64,000 bases of DNA from UPXZ01 sp047973025. GTDB lineage: Bacteria; Bacteroidota; Bacteroidia; Bacteroidales; Paludibacteraceae. The translations under genes were made by a program, and so were the position numbers. Every line of letters starts with the position of its first letter. Within the stretch, counting starts at the first letter, position 1. Location: contig JBKEBE010000029.1 in NCBI GenBank assembly GCA_047973025.1, positions 1-64,000 on the forward strand, written 5' to 3'. This document shows, piece after piece, positions 61,974 through 64,000 of the stretch. A model generated the notes under the pieces. It worked only from the letters and a program-made list of their open reading frames with translations. It made no database searches and was not told the DNA's origin.

Positions 61974-63803
61974 ATGACAAATTTTAATATTTTGCAACTT
62001 AACGCGAAAGAACTGTCTGAACTCAAAGATATCGCGACCGAATTAGAATTGAAAGTTGCACAAAATGTATCCAAGGACAAATTGGTATATGACATTTTAG
62101 ACCGGCAAGCCGTGGTCAACGCTCAACGAAAATCTACGAACACCGATTCAAAAAGTGAAAATCGTAAAAGACGCATGCGCATTGTTCCTAAAAAAGAAGA
62201 TGCATCTACAACCGATGAAACGCAACAGGCTAAGAACGAATTTTCTACAAGTGAGAACGATGTGAAGGCAGCTTCTTCCGAAAATGTGAAATCTGATAAA
62301 GCAAAGTCAGAAGAGAAAACCGCACAGCCGCCAAAGACTGAAAAACAAACCAAATCAGCTCCAAGAGCAAAAAAAACAACTAAAAAAGAGACAGCCGAGA
62401 AGGAAACGAAAACCAAAAAGACATCCTCAAAGCAAAAAGCTCCAACCGCCTCAGAAGATAAATCAAACCGGAAAGCGGTAATACCTGAAGAAGAACTGTT
62501 TTCTGAAGAAGAAGATTCTGTCGAAATAACGGTTGTCCCCGAAATAGACGATCAACCCGATGTGGAGGTAGCGACGACTACGAAACAAGCACTTCCTGTA
62601 CCGGTATCACAAAAGTCCAACGAAAACCACAACAAAATCAAATTCACGCCACGTCAGCACATCGAAAAAGAAAAAGGATACGATTTTGAGGAAGTCTTGG
62701 AGGGAGTCGGAACATTGGAAATTTTAGCGGATGGTTACGGATTTTTACGCTCGCCGGACTATAACTATCTGTCATCTCCGGACGACATATATGTTTCACA
62801 GTCACAGATAAAACTTTTCGGACTTAAAACCGGCGATACGGTAAAAGGCGCAATTCGACCTCCCAAGGAAGGGGAAAAATACTTCCCGTTAATTCGCGTT
62901 TCTCAGATTAACGGCAGAAGCCCCGAGTACGTGCGAGACAGAGTGCCTTTCGAACATTTGACCCCTCTCTTTCCCGACGAGAAGTTCACGCTAAATACCG
63001 GTAAAAACGATATGCTTTCCACACGCATTGTGGACCTATTCTCCCCCATCGGGAAAGGACAACGCGGATTAATCGTGGCACAGCCAAAAACAGGTAAAAC
63101 CGTTTTACTCAAAGAGATAGCAAACTCCATCGCCACGAATCATCCGGAAGTTTACATGATTGTTTTACTGATCGATGAGCGTCCCGAAGAAGTAACGGAT
63201 ATGGCTCGTAGTGTAAAAGCTGAAGTCATTTCATCTACTTTTGATGAACCGGCCGAACGGCATGTGAAGGTAGCCAGTATGGTTCACGAAAAGGCAAAGC
63301 GGATGGTTGAATGCGGTCAGGATGTCGTGATTTTACTCGATTCAATTACGCGTTTGGCGCGTGCGTACAACACCGTTTCGCCCGCGTCGGGAAAAGTGCT
63401 CTCCGGTGGTGTGGATGCTAATGCCCTGCACAAACCCAAGAGATTTTTTGGAGCTGCGCGTAATATCGAAAATGGGGGAAGTCTCACGATTATCGCCACC
63501 GCGCTCACAGAAACCGGCTCGAAGATGGACGAAGTTATTTTTGAAGAGTTCAAAGGTACCGGCAACATGGAACTGCAATTGGACCGAAAACTTTCCAACA
63601 AACGTATTTTCCCGGCGGTAGATATCACGGCTTCGAGTACACGAAGGGATGATCTGCTTCTTGAACAAGACACGCTGAACCGAATGTGGATACTTCGCCG
63701 TCATTTGTCCGACATGAATTCAATTGAAGCCATGGAGTTTCTCAAAGAACGGATGCAACGAACGGAAAATAACGAAGAATTTTTGATTTCGATGAATAGT
63801 TAG
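61974..63803 (+). CDS. rho: Transcription termination factor Rho
   Basis: The RNA-dependent ATPase ring helicase ends transcription at C-rich unstructured sites. From ATG 61974 (MTNFNILQLNAKELSELKDIATELE) it has 609 residues: a Rho N-terminal helix bundle (1-45), a long lysine/glutamate/threonine-rich low-complexity extension (about 50-225) typical of Bacteroidetes Rho, the RNA-binding cold-shock fold (about 230-310, GTLEILADGYGFLRSP), and the ATPase domain with Walker A AQPKTGKT near 370, LLIDERPEEVTDM, and the Q/R-loop region RLARAYN. The longer open frame from 61848 overlaps the promoter. It is followed by a strong terminator at 63921. Confidence 0.95.
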   Translation: MTNFNILQLNAKELSELKDIATELELKVAQNVSKDKLVYDILDRQAVVNAQRKSTNTDSKSENRKRRMRIVPKKEDASTTDETQQAKNEFSTSENDVKAASSENVKSDKAKSEEKTAQPPKTEKQTKSAPRAKKTTKKETAEKETKTKKTSSKQKAPTASEDKSNRKAVIPEEELFSEEEDSVEITVVPEIDDQPDVEVATTTKQALPVPVSQKSNENHNKIKFTPRQHIEKEKGYDFEEVLEGVGTLEILADGYGFLRSPDYNYLSSPDDIYVSQSQIKLFGLKTGDTVKGAIRPPKEGEKYFPLIRVSQINGRSPEYVRDRVPFEHLTPLFPDEKFTLNTGKNDMLSTRIVDLFSPIGKGQRGLIVAQPKTGKTVLLKEIANSIATNHPEVYMIVLLIDERPEEVTDMARSVKAEVISSTFDEPAERHVKVASMVHEKAKRMVECGQDVVILLDSITRLARAYNTVSPASGKVLSGGVDANALHKPKRFFGAARNIENGGSLTIIATALTETGSKMDEVIFEEFKGTGNMELQLDRKLSNKRIFPAVDITASSTRRDDLLLEQDTLNRMWILRRHLSDMNSIEAMEFLKERMQRTENNEEFLISMNS

Positions 63804-63850
63804 TTGTAAACTGACAAGTTTTCGGCATACTCATCTAAGCAATAATAACC

Positions 63851-63883
63851 CCGTCTGTTTCGACAGGACCCCGACAGTGACGG
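63851..63883 (+). other. Structured segment in the rho 3 prime region
   Basis: CCGTC (63851-63855) can pair with GACGG (63879-63883), enclosing CTGT-TTCG-ACAG. It lies between the rho stop and the terminator. It could be part of the rho 3 prime UTR or of a small RNA; nothing else supports a gene here. Confidence 0.3.
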
Positions 63884-63920
63884 TACTTTCGTAATATGTT
63901 GCATCAACGAGATGATATAG

Positions 63921-63950
63921 AAGCTGTCTGAAAGGACAGCTTTTTTTTTT
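63921..63950 (+). terminator. Intrinsic terminator downstream of rho
   Basis: AAGCTGTC (63921-63928) and GACAGCTT (63935-63942) form an 8-bp stem with a 6-nt loop, followed by a run of T to 63950. Bases 63951-64000 hold nothing recognisable. Confidence 0.9.
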
Positions 63951-64000
63951 CGGATAGCAAAACGGATACATACGAGGGAAAGTTTAAACGTCGGAAACCA

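Noticed and set aside
1..64000. tRNA or rRNA genes
   Set aside because: No cloverleaf-like or rRNA-like sequence was recognised in the intergenic regions, which are mostly short.

Overview
The window looks like a chromosomal piece of a Bacteroidales-type Bacteroidetes. The evidence is a SusC/SusD pair, many lipoprotein signal peptides, many C-terminal type IX secretion (T9SS, Por-secretion) sorting tails, promoters of the TTTG / TAnnTTTG type instead of -35/-10 boxes, weak ribosome binding sites, and a Rho factor with a long lysine-rich N-terminal extension. I cannot name a genus.

Layout. Bases 2-154 are the C-terminal end of a thymidylate-synthase-like gene on the + strand, closed by a terminator. 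A + strand lipoprotein galactose mutarotase follows (362-1495). From 58600 down to 1564 every gene lies on the - strand: 22 genes over 57 kb that form one very large polysaccharide utilization locus (PUL). In transcription order it starts with a DUF4965-family lipoprotein whose stop overlaps the start of an unusual transmembrane regulator (Kelch-like periplasmic sensor, one membrane helix, SARP/BTAD-type DNA-binding domain). Next come a second DUF4965 protein, an IPT/NHL lipoprotein, SusC, SusD, a DUF1735-type surface lipoprotein and a 1774-residue GH2 giant that ends at a strong hairpin near 37.6 kb. A second block follows: a sulfatase-LamG protein, a GH32-esterase fusion, a second sulfatase, a third DUF4965 protein, an unassigned GH-A-like enzyme, a GH43-CotH kinase fusion, a GxGYxYP/PA14 protein, GH78, GH92, GH76, a GH18-like/ricin protein, GH127, GH2 and GH43. 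Right of the PUL are housekeeping genes: folC (-), then divergent tilS (+) and rho (+).

How the genes fit together (inference). SusC/SusD and the surface lipoproteins would bind and import oligosaccharides. T9SS-tailed and lipoprotein hydrolases would work at the surface, and signal-peptide-only enzymes in the periplasm. The activities predicted (arabinose, galactose, rhamnose, mannose and fructose cleavage, plus desulfation and deacetylation) point to a complex, probably sulfated, plant or algal heteroglycan, or several glycans. No polysaccharide lyase is present. The regulator gene sits next to a promoter region with a tandem GGGTTACA repeat, a good candidate for its operator.

The most unusual features are the SARP-type transmembrane regulator and its likely operator; a 69-bp intergenic leader/promoter cassette present in three near-identical copies and two diverged ones; the GH43-CotH kinase and GH32-esterase fusions; and three paralogous DUF4965 proteins that share a jelly-roll insert with other PUL enzymes.
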